A stretch of DNA of 64,000 nt. Source: JBEKCD01 sp050015055. GTDB taxonomy: Archaea; Thermoproteota; Bathyarchaeia; Bathyarchaeales; Bathycorpusculaceae. The stretch covers positions 124,001 through 188,000 of the forward strand of contig JBEKCD010000006.1 of NCBI GenBank assembly GCA_050015055.1, read 5' to 3'. Position 1 is the first letter of the stretch. Every line of letters starts with the position of its first letter. The position numbers were made by a program, and so were the translations under genes. Positions 34,374 through 42,685 of this stretch are shown in pieces. The notes below the pieces were generated by a model. That model had not been told where the DNA came from, ran no database searches, and saw only the letters and a list, made by a program, of their open reading frames with translations.

Positions 34374-35228
34374 ATGGACGTCAAGATCACGAACATCTAT
34401 AATAACGAGGTTTTGCCCGGGAAAGACCTCAAAAGTGGGCACGGAGAATGCTTTCATATCGCAATTGACGACAAACAGATTCTTCTTGATACTGGATGGA
34501 AAGGCGCGAAACTGACGCATAATATGAAACGACTGGGAATGGATGCCAATTACATCGATAAGTTGGTGCTTTCGCACGGTCACAGGGATCACACAGGCGG
34601 ATTGAAATCGTTTTTCAAGGTGAGGACAGCCCAAGAACCAGTGCACATCATCGCGCATCCAAGTGCCATGGAGCCCAAGTCAGCGAAGATATTCTTGTTT
34701 CATATCTCGATGGGATTTCCAAAGCTTGATAGGGAACTGACCAAAAAGGCGGAATTCCATTGGACTAAAGATTCATTTGAAGTGCTTCCGAACCTCTATA
34801 CGACGGGAGAGATTCCGATTGCAGAACGACTCGAGAAGCCGGGGATAGTGACAGGTGCGTTTCATAAGGTTAACGGACGGCGGGAATGGGATCCCGTCAT
34901 TGACGATTTGTCGCTGGTTCTTCAAGCAAAAGATGGATTAGTATTGGTGACTGGTTGCTGTCATGCCGGATTGTTGAATACGTGCGCCCGTGCCACAAGA
35001 CTCTTCAATCGCAGAATCATTGCCATACTCGGCGGCACTCACATGTTGGAATACTCGCAAGAGGATGTTGACCACGTAGGAGAGGTTCTGGAAAAGGTGT
35101 ATGGAACTCCTGAACTGTACTTGAATCATTGCACCGGAAAAGAGGCCATTGGACGGCTAAGAGGCAGATTTGGCCCAGAAGTAGCACACGATTGCCACGT
35201 GGGCACGGAAGTAGTGTTCAAAATCTAA
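34374..35228 (+). CDS. MBL-fold metallohydrolase, COG1237-like
   Basis: A 284-residue metallo-beta-lactamase-fold protein. ATG 34374 is preferred over the longer frame from 34329 because GGGTGAT lies 4 nt upstream. His68, His70, Asp72 and His73 (SHGHRDHTGGL) form the HxHxDH metal site. TGCCHAGLLNT carries a further His, and GGTHM matches the C-terminal motif. ECFHIAIDDKQILLDTG and the order of motifs resemble the archaeal family annotated as pterin-linked (RFA-P-type, COG1237). That annotation is inference; the hydrolase fold is sure. Confidence 0.8.
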   Translation: MDVKITNIYNNEVLPGKDLKSGHGECFHIAIDDKQILLDTGWKGAKLTHNMKRLGMDANYIDKLVLSHGHRDHTGGLKSFFKVRTAQEPVHIIAHPSAMEPKSAKIFLFHISMGFPKLDRELTKKAEFHWTKDSFEVLPNLYTTGEIPIAERLEKPGIVTGAFHKVNGRREWDPVIDDLSLVLQAKDGLVLVTGCCHAGLLNTCARATRLFNRRIIAILGGTHMLEYSQEDVDHVGEVLEKVYGTPELYLNHCTGKEAIGRLRGRFGPEVAHDCHVGTEVVFKI

Positions 35229-35238
35229 CGCGCTAGCG

Positions 35239-35378
35239 TGTTCCTAAATTCCCTTTTTTGGGAGTGACGAGTTGGTTCATGTCCTACAGACGATACTTCT
35301 CGCATCAATAGTCACACGGTCATCCTCGAACCAAGCGAGCCTGTAACAAAAACCAGCTCGCGAATGAATTTAGGAACA
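35239..35378. repeat. 140-bp element bounded by 13-bp inverted repeats
   Basis: TGTTCCTAAATTC (35239-35251) and its exact reverse complement GAATTTAGGAACA (35366-35378) bound the element; allowing one mismatch extends the arms to 16 bp. Inside are TTGGTTC/GAACCAA and CGAGC/GCTCG stems and a TCCC-T6-GGGA hairpin right after the left arm. Together these could form a branched RNA or a small inverted-repeat (MITE-like) insertion. It follows the MBL gene by 10 bp. The left hairpin may also terminate that gene. Confidence 0.6.
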
Positions 35379-35449
35379 GGCATGCGCGCAAGAAGGCAGT
35401 ACTCAACTTGGCCGTCCGTGTCATAAGAAGCGCGCTCTAATCCGCCCTG

Positions 35450-35677
35450 CTACTCGATAAGTCCATAACCGTCTTGTACCAAGTCTGCCAATCGCGCAGC
35501 GAATCGAGCTGCGGGAGCCCCGTAAATGACATCTTCATCAAACATCACAGTCAAGCTGAGATATTCGCGGACTTCAGTTCTACCATCAACCACTCTGGGC
35601 TTCTTTGATATGCCAGCGCGCGCGGACTTACCTGGACAAACCTCCACTGAATATTTCAGTGAAAAGGTCACAATCAA
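35450..35677 (-). pseudogene. C-terminal remnant of a 2-oxoacid dehydrogenase E2-like acyltransferase
   Basis: The frame reads KPRVVDGRTEVREYLSLTVM then FDEDVIYGAPAARFAARLAD. This matches the very C-terminus of E2/CAT-fold acyltransferases (KPxVxDGxIxxREYLxLT, FDHRVxDGAPAARFLxxL). The catalytic His and Asp of the DHRxxDG motif are Glu and Tyr here. Only about 75 residues remain, where the family needs over 200, and upstream minus-strand DNA is low-complexity and non-coding. I read it as a decayed gene end. A short functional protein starting TTG 35677 is less likely. A CACTGAA-TAT-TTCAGTG palindrome lies in its 5' part. Confidence 0.55.
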
Positions 35678-35839
35678 AAAATCAAACGCGGGCTACATCC
35701 AGCAAAAAACAGATAAAAAAGGGGGTTGCGCCGGAGACATCTCCACTGTATGGTGCAAATGGGGATTCACAAATGTGACGCGCGCGGGTAAGATATAAGT
35801 TCTGCAGGAACAACGTTATCCTATTCGCGGGGAAAGATC

Positions 35840-36508
35840 GTGGTTAAATGTAGCAAATGTACCGTTTTCGTGTGTGAACATCCTGAACGAGCTCGAGTTT
35901 CTTCCAAGCTGGCTTTTTGTCCGATGAACGTTGAGAAAGATGTCTTAAGAAAAGCTAGGGAGGAATATGAAAAACTTGGCGTGGGAAGATTAGCTCGTGC
36001 TTCTGCTCTGGTGGAGTCAGAGGGTTATATGAAGTGGACCAGAGTCGAAGACACGATGGAATTTGCCAGAAGGATGAATTTTGTTAGTCTCGGTGTTGCT
36101 TGCTGTGTAGGATTGGCCGAGGAGGGAAGAGTACTGACTGATATTCTTGAATCCAATGGCTTTGACGTGACTTTTGTATTCTGCAAGACTGGTGGTGTTC
36201 CAAAGGAAGAGTTGGGACTGAAAGACAGTGACAAAGTGCGTCCAGGCACTTTTGAACCTATTTGCAACCCAGTAGCACAAGCTCTAATCATGAACAAGGC
36301 GAAAACAGAGTTGAACATAATTGTGGGACTCTGCGTGGGGCACGACTCCACCTTCATCAAGTATTCCAAAGCACCCGTGACAGTTTTGGTTGCCAAAGAC
36401 AGAGTCCTATGTCACAACCCTGTTGGAGCATTATACACCGCAAAGGGATACTACAAACACAAACTCTACGAGACACACAGAGCATGCACCGGAATCAAAT
36501 CACCCTAG
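35840..36508 (+). CDS. DUF1847 cysteine-rich protein
   Basis: A 222-residue protein of the DUF1847 type with GTG start. The N-terminal knuckle MVKCSKCTVFVCEHPE and later CCVGLAEEGRVLTDILESNG, FCKTGGVPKEELGL, CNPVAQA, IVGLCVGHDSTFIKYSKAPV and LCHNPVGALYT are the family motifs. Many conserved Cys and His suggest metal or cluster binding. A TATA-like AAGATATAAG lies about 45 nt upstream. No function is established for the family as far as I know. Confidence 0.8.
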   Translation: MVKCSKCTVFVCEHPERARVSSKLAFCPMNVEKDVLRKAREEYEKLGVGRLARASALVESEGYMKWTRVEDTMEFARRMNFVSLGVACCVGLAEEGRVLTDILESNGFDVTFVFCKTGGVPKEELGLKDSDKVRPGTFEPICNPVAQALIMNKAKTELNIIVGLCVGHDSTFIKYSKAPVTVLVAKDRVLCHNPVGALYTAKGYYKHKLYETHRACTGIKSP

Positions 36509-36702
36509 ATTCGCAGTACAGTATTACCATCCTGTTTCTGTCCTCTTCCCAAAGAGAAACTTGGCCAGATCATTGATGTTACTTCACCTCTGGCTCTTGG
36601 CAGTTCTATTCTAAGCCTACCCATGTTTCAGACTATCGGAAATAAGAAACGCAACAAATTGAAAAGGCGCGGCCGAGTTGCCATACATGATAAGTTCCAT
36701 GT

Positions 36703-37017
36703 CTAGATAGATTCATGTTGCCCCAGAGTATGATGTCCCACATCCAAGCCTTCTTTCTCACAGAACTCCAGAATCTTTGACACGGCTCTCAAGTCAATTT
36801 CCTTTATCTTTTCTTCCTCAGGTCCAACCACTTCAACTATTAAGCCCAGTCCTCCGACTCCACAACACGTGTAAACGTTCTTGTAGATTCTCACATCATA
36901 TTCTGGGGGGAGCTTCATTCCTTTCACAGCTTCCTTGACCTTATCAATCAAGAAATCAACCTGGCTCGGCTGCGTTGCTTTGATAAAATGGACTTCTCTG
37001 CAGCCCATCTTGGGCAT
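36703..37017 (-). CDS. Small unknown protein coupled to a RAM-domain gene
   Basis: A 104-residue soluble alpha/beta protein starting MPKMGCREVHFIKATQPSQV. It has YTCCGVGGLGLIVEVVGPEE in the middle and a His-rich end, GLDVGHHTLGQHESI. The CCG and terminal HH/H residues could bind metal. Its ATG directly follows the TAA of the RAM-domain gene, so both are made together; the RAM partner may sense a ligand for it. Family not recognised. Confidence 0.6.
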   Translation of the reverse strand: MPKMGCREVHFIKATQPSQVDFLIDKVKEAVKGMKLPPEYDVRIYKNVYTCCGVGGLGLIVEVVGPEEEKIKEIDLRAVSKILEFCEKEGLDVGHHTLGQHESI

Positions 37018-37254
37018 TTATATCCCCTTGAAAGCTATCAAGGTCGCAGTTTCCTTTATCCCGCGGATTCTGCGAATTTGTTCAAAGATGAACTTGTCAA
37101 GTTCTTCCATCTTGTCAAAAGAAACTTCGACATGCATGTCATACACGCCGTAAGTCGGAGTTGCCTGCTTGACTCCGGCTATTTTCTTGACTTCTCTGAG
37201 GACTTCCTGATCTAATCCGGCTTCGACCTTTGCTAACACGTATGCAACTGTCAT
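37018..37254 (-). CDS. Stand-alone Lrp RAM-domain protein
   Basis: A 78-residue RAM domain without helix-turn-helix: MTVAYVLAKVEAGLDQEVLR, ATPTYGVYDMHVEVSFD and RGIKETATLIAFKGI. It is the second such protein in the window, besides 29794-30027. It is immediately upstream of, and coupled to, a 104-residue unknown gene. Confidence 0.85.
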   Translation of the reverse strand: MTVAYVLAKVEAGLDQEVLREVKKIAGVKQATPTYGVYDMHVEVSFDKMEELDKFIFEQIRRIRGIKETATLIAFKGI

Positions 37255-37378
37255 ATTTTGAACCCCTTCTATACTCTAGATTTCGAGTTAATCAGCTTTT
37301 CGACTTTGTAGTCCCGGCACATTAGGGTCAGCATTATTCAGTCAAATTCGGCGATGAGCTTGTCTTTCTAAACGCCTC

Positions 37379-37972
37379 TTAAAGCAATTCTCCTTTATAG
37401 TAAACGGTAGCAGGACAGCCCAGGCATCTATCGCTTGCGTACAACGTGCAACTGCCACAGTCTGCACCGCAAGGCGTAGTTTTCTCCTTGTCAACACTGG
37501 GTCTTATCGGTATTACAAAAGGCCGAACAGGCGTTATTATCAGGTCGAGTTCCGTGTCCTTTACGAGAGGATTTTGTCTCAAGTGTGAGTCTACGCAGGA
37601 CATTATGGATCTGATGTTTTCGCCTACGAGCATTACGGCCAGATTATTCTTTCCAGAAGTCAAGAAACTGTTAAGATATATGGGGCAGCCTTCAAGAGAC
37701 TTCAGAAATTGTTCGACGTGGTTTGTTGCAACGTCAAGGTTGGCTAGGAAGAGCTGAGCCTTTTTAACGTCTGTGCCTACAATATGAGCCAAGACTCCTT
37801 TTTCCTCAAGCTTACGTATTCTGGCACTCACAGCAGGTTGTGAGATCCTCAACTGTTTCGCAAGTTCAGCTTGAGAAACCTCCGGATCCTGAGATAGCAA
37901 AGACATAATCTTCCTGTCTGCATCATCCAACTTGCCCGTCAACGTCTTTTCCCCTCGCACGTGCGCCGACAA
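37379..37972 (-). CDS. Lrp-like regulator with cysteine-rich C-terminal domain
   Basis: A 197-residue regulator. The Lrp helix-turn-helix (LDDADRKIMSLLSQDPEVSQ, LRISQPAVSARIRKLEEKG) is followed by a divergent RAM-like domain (about 70-160). The end is a compact cysteine cluster, CGADCGSC and CLGCP (about 171-191), of the DUF3795-like metal-binding kind. Lrp proteins normally end after the RAM domain, so this looks like a redox- or metal-sensing fusion. A TATA box (minus CTCATATATATCCC, 37996-38009) lies about 30 nt before the TTG start, a near-leaderless arrangement. Confidence 0.78.
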   Translation of the reverse strand: MSAHVRGEKTLTGKLDDADRKIMSLLSQDPEVSQAELAKQLRISQPAVSARIRKLEEKGVLAHIVGTDVKKAQLFLANLDVATNHVEQFLKSLEGCPIYLNSFLTSGKNNLAVMLVGENIRSIMSCVDSHLRQNPLVKDTELDLIITPVRPFVIPIRPSVDKEKTTPCGADCGSCTLYASDRCLGCPATVYYKGELL

Positions 37973-38113
37973 TGCTATAATGGAGTACAGCGGGATATAT
38001 ATGAGTTGCTTCTAGCACATAACCAGGTCGAACATTCATGCTTATAAGAAATAAGAGAAAAGCTTATAACAGTATTTCGATACTATTGTATATGTGGTTT
38101 CTTGAGGAGTTGA

Positions 38114-38494
38114 ATGGAAATGAACGAGAATGAGTCTTGGGAAAGCAAGTGTTGCCGTTGTGAAGGAGACACTAACTTAAATCTAACCCCGGGAAAAAGG
38201 GCATGTCATCTTACGTGCGGTCCTTGCCTCTATCCAGAGGATTGGGGTAAATGCGCATCATGCGAAATCGTAGGGCACTGCGCATATGCTTTGGCTCATT
38301 TAAAAAGCTTGAAGGGCAATGGCATCGAAAAAGGATGTTTTTTTGACCAGCAGCTAACGGGAGAAGAATCGATCTACCACACAATGAACTTCGTGAACGG
38401 ACAACAGCAAATCATGAAAACAACAGGTGAAAAAGCGTATCTGGATAGCCTGAAAAAAGCAAACGCCAAAAGCACCTGTATGCAAGGACCATAA
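38114..38494 (+). CDS. Cysteine-rich small protein, unknown
   Basis: A 126-residue protein with many cysteines in the first half: CCRCEGD, CHLTCGPCLYPEDWGKCASC and CAYALAHL. The second half is helical and ends STCMQGP. GAGGAG precedes the ATG, and AGCTTATAACAG (about 38060-38071) can be the TATA. It probably binds zinc or a cluster. It is transcribed toward the TSUP transporter 245 bp downstream. Family not recognised. Confidence 0.65.
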   Translation: MEMNENESWESKCCRCEGDTNLNLTPGKRACHLTCGPCLYPEDWGKCASCEIVGHCAYALAHLKSLKGNGIEKGCFFDQQLTGEESIYHTMNFVNGQQQIMKTTGEKAYLDSLKKANAKSTCMQGP

Positions 38495-38739
38495 CTTTCA
38501 CCTTCGTCTGCAAACTTCTTTTCTGGGTCAGCAATCTACACAGGGGCCGGTAATGGCTCCCTGCATATTCCTGCATTCTCTTTTTCAACTGTCATAGAGT
38601 TAGGCCGCACTTGGCATGCGCGCTTCTCGCGTGCCATTTTGCTGCAAGCATAGGTGGTTGGGTTAGTATGCTTAATAGCAGGGTCAGTTCACTACTCTGC
38701 CAAAAGCAAGATTTCATCTTTCGGTAGCCAGAAATCGAC

Positions 38740-39549
38740 GTGAGTTGTATGTGGGAAATACTGCTGCCGTTCCTAGGATTCTTGATAGGAACAGTCGCAG
38801 CCTTGACCGGAATCGGAGGAGGCGTATTCATAGTTCCTCTACTGACTTTGGTCTACGCTTTTTCACCTGCCCATGCTGCAGGAACTAGCCTCACGGTAAT
38901 AGTCTTCACAGCCTTAGCGTCGACTTTGAACTATTCAAAACAAAAACGGATTTCTTACAGAACTGGCGCGTTGCTCGCCGTGGTAACGGCGCCAGGAGGG
39001 ATCCTGGGAGTATACTTGACCACAGTGATATCCGCAAATATGTTAGGTCTCTTCTTCGGATTCTTTATGATTATTTTTGTCGCTCTGCCGATGTCCATAA
39101 ACCCAGATTCTCTCAGACTGAAACGTTCGTCCAACTCTGGAGGTGGTAAGCCCGACGTCAAAAATAAAGGAGTGTTGTTTGGTTCTTTGCAGAAAGTGAT
39201 ACTTGGCGCGATTTTGGGTTTTCTTGGCGGAATTGCTTCAGGGCTACTGGGCATCGGGGGCGGCGTGCTACTAGTGCCAATCTTGACTCTTGTTATAGGC
39301 ATGCCGATACATTTTGCGACTGCCACTTCTGTGTTCACCATGGCCTTCACCTCAACATCCGAAGCAGTGCAACACTATTTTGCAAACCAGACAAACTTCG
39401 AGTATGCACTGCTGCTTGCATTAGGAACCGTCCTCGGCGCTCAGGTTGGAGCCTATGCTTCCAAGAAAACTTCGGGCAAGAACCTTCGCCGAATCTTCGG
39501 CGTGATAATGGTTATCGTGGGCATTCAAATGATATTAAAATACATTTAG
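38740..39549 (+). CDS. TSUP (TauE/SafE) family anion/sulfite exporter
   Basis: A 269-residue membrane protein with the two-fold TSUP repeat. GFLIGTVAALTGIGGGVFIV and GFLGGIASGLLGIGGGVLLV are the twin signature segments, about 155 residues apart. Eight hydrophobic stretches fit the family. TSUP members move sulfite, sulfoacetate or other sulfur anions across the membrane. Start GTG 38740 or ATG 38749. Sulfur-related genes elsewhere in the window (TusA, DsrE) make sulfite or thiosulfate a reasonable guess. Confidence 0.88.
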   Translation: MSCMWEILLPFLGFLIGTVAALTGIGGGVFIVPLLTLVYAFSPAHAAGTSLTVIVFTALASTLNYSKQKRISYRTGALLAVVTAPGGILGVYLTTVISANMLGLFFGFFMIIFVALPMSINPDSLRLKRSSNSGGGKPDVKNKGVLFGSLQKVILGAILGFLGGIASGLLGIGGGVLLVPILTLVIGMPIHFATATSVFTMAFTSTSEAVQHYFANQTNFEYALLLALGTVLGAQVGAYASKKTSGKNLRRIFGVIMVIVGIQMILKYI

Positions 39550-39681
39550 ACAGCTTGAAGGAACGAAAGACTTTCTTTTTTCCTCTTCTGCAGCACCCGC
39601 GAGAAATTTCAATTGGTTGGTTAATAGAAGATTCTTCTATAAGATTCTTCTAGAACTTTTGCTCAGAAGATCTATATCGCC

Positions 39682-40071
39682 CTACTTTCTCTCGATTAGT
39701 TCAATCAGATTTCCGTCTAGGTCTTCGATGAAGGCTATCAGTGGACTTGTGGGCCCAAGCTTGTAGGGTTCATCGGTAATCGTGATTTTCTCGCTTCGCA
39801 ACTTTGAGATGGTTTTGTCCATGTCTTTAATGTCAAAGGCGATGTGATCGAACAATCGATCCTCATAGTCTGCTTGGATGAACTTCTTCTGGTTTCTGAA
39901 GTAGGTCAGCTCGAGCCTAGCACCTTTTCCCTCGGGATCCTGCAGAAAAGCTATTTCCGCATTGGTTTGCTTTATTTCATGTCGGCTCAGAAGCTTTAAG
40001 CCCATCAATCTGGTGTAAAAGTCAATCGACCTTTCCATGTTAGACGTTCTAATACTCGTATGGGAAAACAT
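39682..40071 (-). CDS. Glyoxalase I/VOC-family protein
   Basis: A 129-residue vicinal-oxygen-chelate protein. Metal ligand positions are intact: His4 (FSHTSIRTSNMERSIDFYT), Glu54 (RLELTYF), His76 (FDHIAFD) and Glu124 (NLIELIE). It is close to lactoylglutathione lyase in pattern (GLKLLSRHE, DPEGKGARLEL, DLDGNLIEL). Since archaea lack glutathione, the true substrate may be another thiol adduct or a methylmalonyl-type compound. Single gene. Confidence 0.85.
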   Translation of the reverse strand: MFSHTSIRTSNMERSIDFYTRLMGLKLLSRHEIKQTNAEIAFLQDPEGKGARLELTYFRNQKKFIQADYEDRLFDHIAFDIKDMDKTISKLRSEKITITDEPYKLGPTSPLIAFIEDLDGNLIELIERK

Positions 40072-40637
40072 TCTCAGCGATCCTCACTGGTGTTTATTGG
40101 CATTCTTGGAATAAAGAATTATCGCTTTGCAAATAGCCGAAGGCGCCAGTGACACTTTTTCAACACTGTTCACGGAGCTGTAAAACCAAAGTCGTGCTCT
40201 AGCCACAGCTTTTATCGGAGGAAACCATAGTATGGATACATGATGATTTATTTCTATGGTACTTGATGGTGTTCTCCGTGGCCACTGATAGAGCCCATAG
40301 TTCAACCGCTCTGAGTGGGTGCATACCAAGGCCACATGACAAGGCGCCAGTGATTAGACTATAGAATACAACCACCTGACAGCTTAGTTGTGGAAGCGGA
40401 GGAACGAACGTGGATGACTGGGACGGAGTGACGCTAGTCATGGAGTTCTGGGATATTGAGTGAGCGAACCGAGCGACTAAGCTGTCACACCATACGTAAA
40501 AGAATGATGTAAACACCCCTAGGATGGTCTCCTGGACACAGAACATATATCACTCTTCCTTCCTTTCATATTCTGCTTTCAGCTTCCCTGGAGCCTTTTC
40601 TACTACATGGCTTAAGCCAGAAAAAGAAAGATAGTGT
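40072..40637. other. Gene-free interval with direct and inverted repeats
   Basis: A 566-bp interval without a protein-like frame. A 13-bp exact direct repeat AAGGCGCCAGTGA occurs at 40140-40152 and 40341-40353. A 12-bp perfect inverted repeat (TGACAGCTTAGT 40377-40388, ACTAAGCTGTCA 40476-40487) encloses a smaller one (ATGACT 40414-40419, AGTCAT 40436-40441). GTGGCC/GGCCAC arms lie between the direct repeats. This could be the footprint of small mobile elements or a structured RNA. Confidence 0.55.
40377..40487. repeat. 111-bp nested inverted repeat
   Basis: Perfect 12-bp outer arms and 6-bp inner arms are arranged concentrically. No ORF with protein-like composition spans it, though minus-strand frames are open across it. 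Confidence 0.6.
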
Positions 40638-41186
40638 CTAGTAGAAGTATACGATTGTCACGGTTTCAGTTGCGGCACTACCATCTGATGTTCCTATCTT
40701 GACTTCGAGATTTGTCGTTGGTAAAACTGGAAATACTACCGTGCCACTTACACCGACTGGTTGCCCAACATCAGCATTGTAGGTTCCTGAAGAGAATATC
40801 GTGGAAGAGAATATCATTTCAACAAACGTGTTATTGTTTCCTGTCAAACTGCTAACTTGAACTGCGACATATCCTGCATAAGAAACTGATGTGCTCGGTT
40901 TCCAACTTACGACATTACCCACAGCATTGCTTATTGTCAGGTTATTGACCCAACCCGTAGACTTCGTAAGGTTGACAATGTCATTTAAGTCATTCACTTG
41001 GTTTTGCAGAGCATCATAATCAGCGTTGCTATGACCGTGTGTTAATACATAACTGTTGAAATACGAGCTGTTGTTATGTTCCGATATTATGCTTGCTGAA
41101 AGATATGCTATTACAGCTATCGAAATGATGCAGATTATTCCTAGTGCGATAGCAACATTTCTACTGACCATTTTATCTTCACTCAT
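40638..41186 (-). CDS. Membrane-anchored extracytoplasmic protein, unknown
   Basis: A 182-residue protein. One N-terminal TM helix (VAIALGIICIISIAVIAYLS, about 12-31) is followed by a short coiled-coil-like stretch (YDALQNQVNDLNDIVNL) and a beta-rich exported domain ending ETVTIVYFY. NxT/S sequons support surface location. It overlaps the upstream gene by 4 nt (41183-41186), so the two surface proteins are coupled. No known family. Confidence 0.65.
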   Translation of the reverse strand: MSEDKMVSRNVAIALGIICIISIAVIAYLSASIISEHNNSSYFNSYVLTHGHSNADYDALQNQVNDLNDIVNLTKSTGWVNNLTISNAVGNVVSWKPSTSVSYAGYVAVQVSSLTGNNNTFVEMIFSSTIFSSGTYNADVGQPVGVSGTVVFPVLPTTNLEVKIGTSDGSAATETVTIVYFY

Positions 41187-42451
41187 TCTTGAACCCCTAC
41201 TTTGTTTCTTCCATAATCATGTAATCTAGACTTTCTGTCCTTGGTTTCCCGCCAAGTCTTTAGGGTTGTTTTACGTAACATGACACAGCATAAAGAAATG
41301 AGGGGAAGACTAAACACAAAAAGCCCTAGTGGACTCATTATGTCCAAAAGATAAGAAGACAAAGAAAGCGATTGTACAACTCCTGTGAGAAGAACTATAA
41401 ATCCAATAATAGGACCATATGCCAAGGCAAAACCGTATATCAAGCGGAAAAATCCTCTTAGGTTCTTTAGCTTTTCATATTTGTTTAATCCATAGTCGCC
41501 TATGAAAGTGTAGATAGGTGATAACATGAAAGGGAGGAGAAAGAGGATTACCTCCAAGCTAGGGACTATCGTAATCATGTATGAATCTGCGACATTTTGC
41601 TTAGAGAAATTAGTCTTAAAATAGTAGGTATTTCCGCTAGAGTAAACCGTTTGATTTATGGGGTATTCAACCATGATTTCATAGTAAGCTGATGAATTAA
41701 GAAAAACCCAATACGAATATGGTAAATCAAATTCGTCCACCCAACCACTCATACTTGTTACAAGCTGTCTGAAAGGAAGCTCGAAATCTATCTTGAAAGT
41801 ACTCTCATCAGAAGTCCTGTTCTCTTCGACAGGGATACCCATAGCAGGAAACTTGATGTATTGTGCATAGTTTTCATTGAAAACCCAGGGGATTTTGACA
41901 AATTTGTTGTTAGATGCAGCACGTTCAACATTAAACGATATCATAACTCTCGCCACTTGGCTAGTATCCGATAGATTAAATCCATTTACTGCGTAAGACT
42001 GCGTGCCAGTAACATTAGATAAATAAAGGGTTGCCGTTTGACCATTAATGGTTACAGCAGGGTCATGCATCTTATCGATTGGAAACAAATGCATAACTGT
42101 CCCCTCGAATAGAGTGCTATTATCTGTGAGATAAGATATCTCAGTCCATTTCACTCCAACTTCTTCCAGTGAAGTCAGAGTGATTTCACAATCTATTTCC
42201 GATTTTATATGGCCTGGTAGAAAATCTACGATACTATACAATTCTGGCAGATTAGAGGAGAGAGTAGGGTCATATCCTGTACGAGTAAGGTCTGATGCGC
42301 CGACTGGAAAATTCTCAGCGCTAGAATAGCAGTATAGTGTTTGTGCAACCAGCACAATCGAAATCAATATTAAGACATGAGGAACCCATTTCTTTAATAG
42401 ATTAAATTTCCCTTTGACTGCTGACCATTCCTTAGTAAAAAACTTAGACAT
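41183..42451 (-). CDS. Multi-pass membrane protein with large external domain, unknown
   Basis: A 422-residue protein. An N-terminal TM helix (HVLILISIVLVAQTLYCY) is followed by an external domain of about 230 residues with many NxT/S sites. Several TM helices then come near the C-terminus (SLEVILFLLPFMLSPIYTFI, FALAYGPIIGFIVLLTGVV, MSPLGLFVFSLPLISLCCVM), and the end is basic and cytoplasmic. It is translationally coupled to the 182-residue protein. The layout suggests a small surface complex of unknown role. Confidence 0.65.
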   Translation of the reverse strand: MSKFFTKEWSAVKGKFNLLKKWVPHVLILISIVLVAQTLYCYSSAENFPVGASDLTRTGYDPTLSSNLPELYSIVDFLPGHIKSEIDCEITLTSLEEVGVKWTEISYLTDNSTLFEGTVMHLFPIDKMHDPAVTINGQTATLYLSNVTGTQSYAVNGFNLSDTSQVARVMISFNVERAASNNKFVKIPWVFNENYAQYIKFPAMGIPVEENRTSDESTFKIDFELPFRQLVTSMSGWVDEFDLPYSYWVFLNSSAYYEIMVEYPINQTVYSSGNTYYFKTNFSKQNVADSYMITIVPSLEVILFLLPFMLSPIYTFIGDYGLNKYEKLKNLRGFFRLIYGFALAYGPIIGFIVLLTGVVQSLSLSSYLLDIMSPLGLFVFSLPLISLCCVMLRKTTLKTWRETKDRKSRLHDYGRNKVGVQE

Positions 42452-42685
42452 ACAGGTTTCTCACCCACAAGGATAATCGTTGTCCGTTGCTTTGTTTAAA
42501 GGTTTAGTACTACTCTTTCGACATATCTAGAAACGTATCAAGGCTTCCTAAACTTTTTATCTAGCTCTATCGTTAAGCTTCTTTTGTGAATGGACTATGG
42601 ACTACACAACTCTGGTTTATTTCTTCCTACATAAAGCTCTAATTTCTTAATCCAGTTCAACGCGTACTCTAGGAAGGTTACAGTC

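Noticed and set aside
35526..35798. 90-codon plus-strand open frame
   Set aside because: Antisense to the E2 remnant, which has recognisable family sequence; downstream part is low complexity.
40199..40546. 115-codon minus-strand open frame
   Set aside because: Covers the nested inverted repeats; its sequence is explained by repeat structure and shows no protein family.
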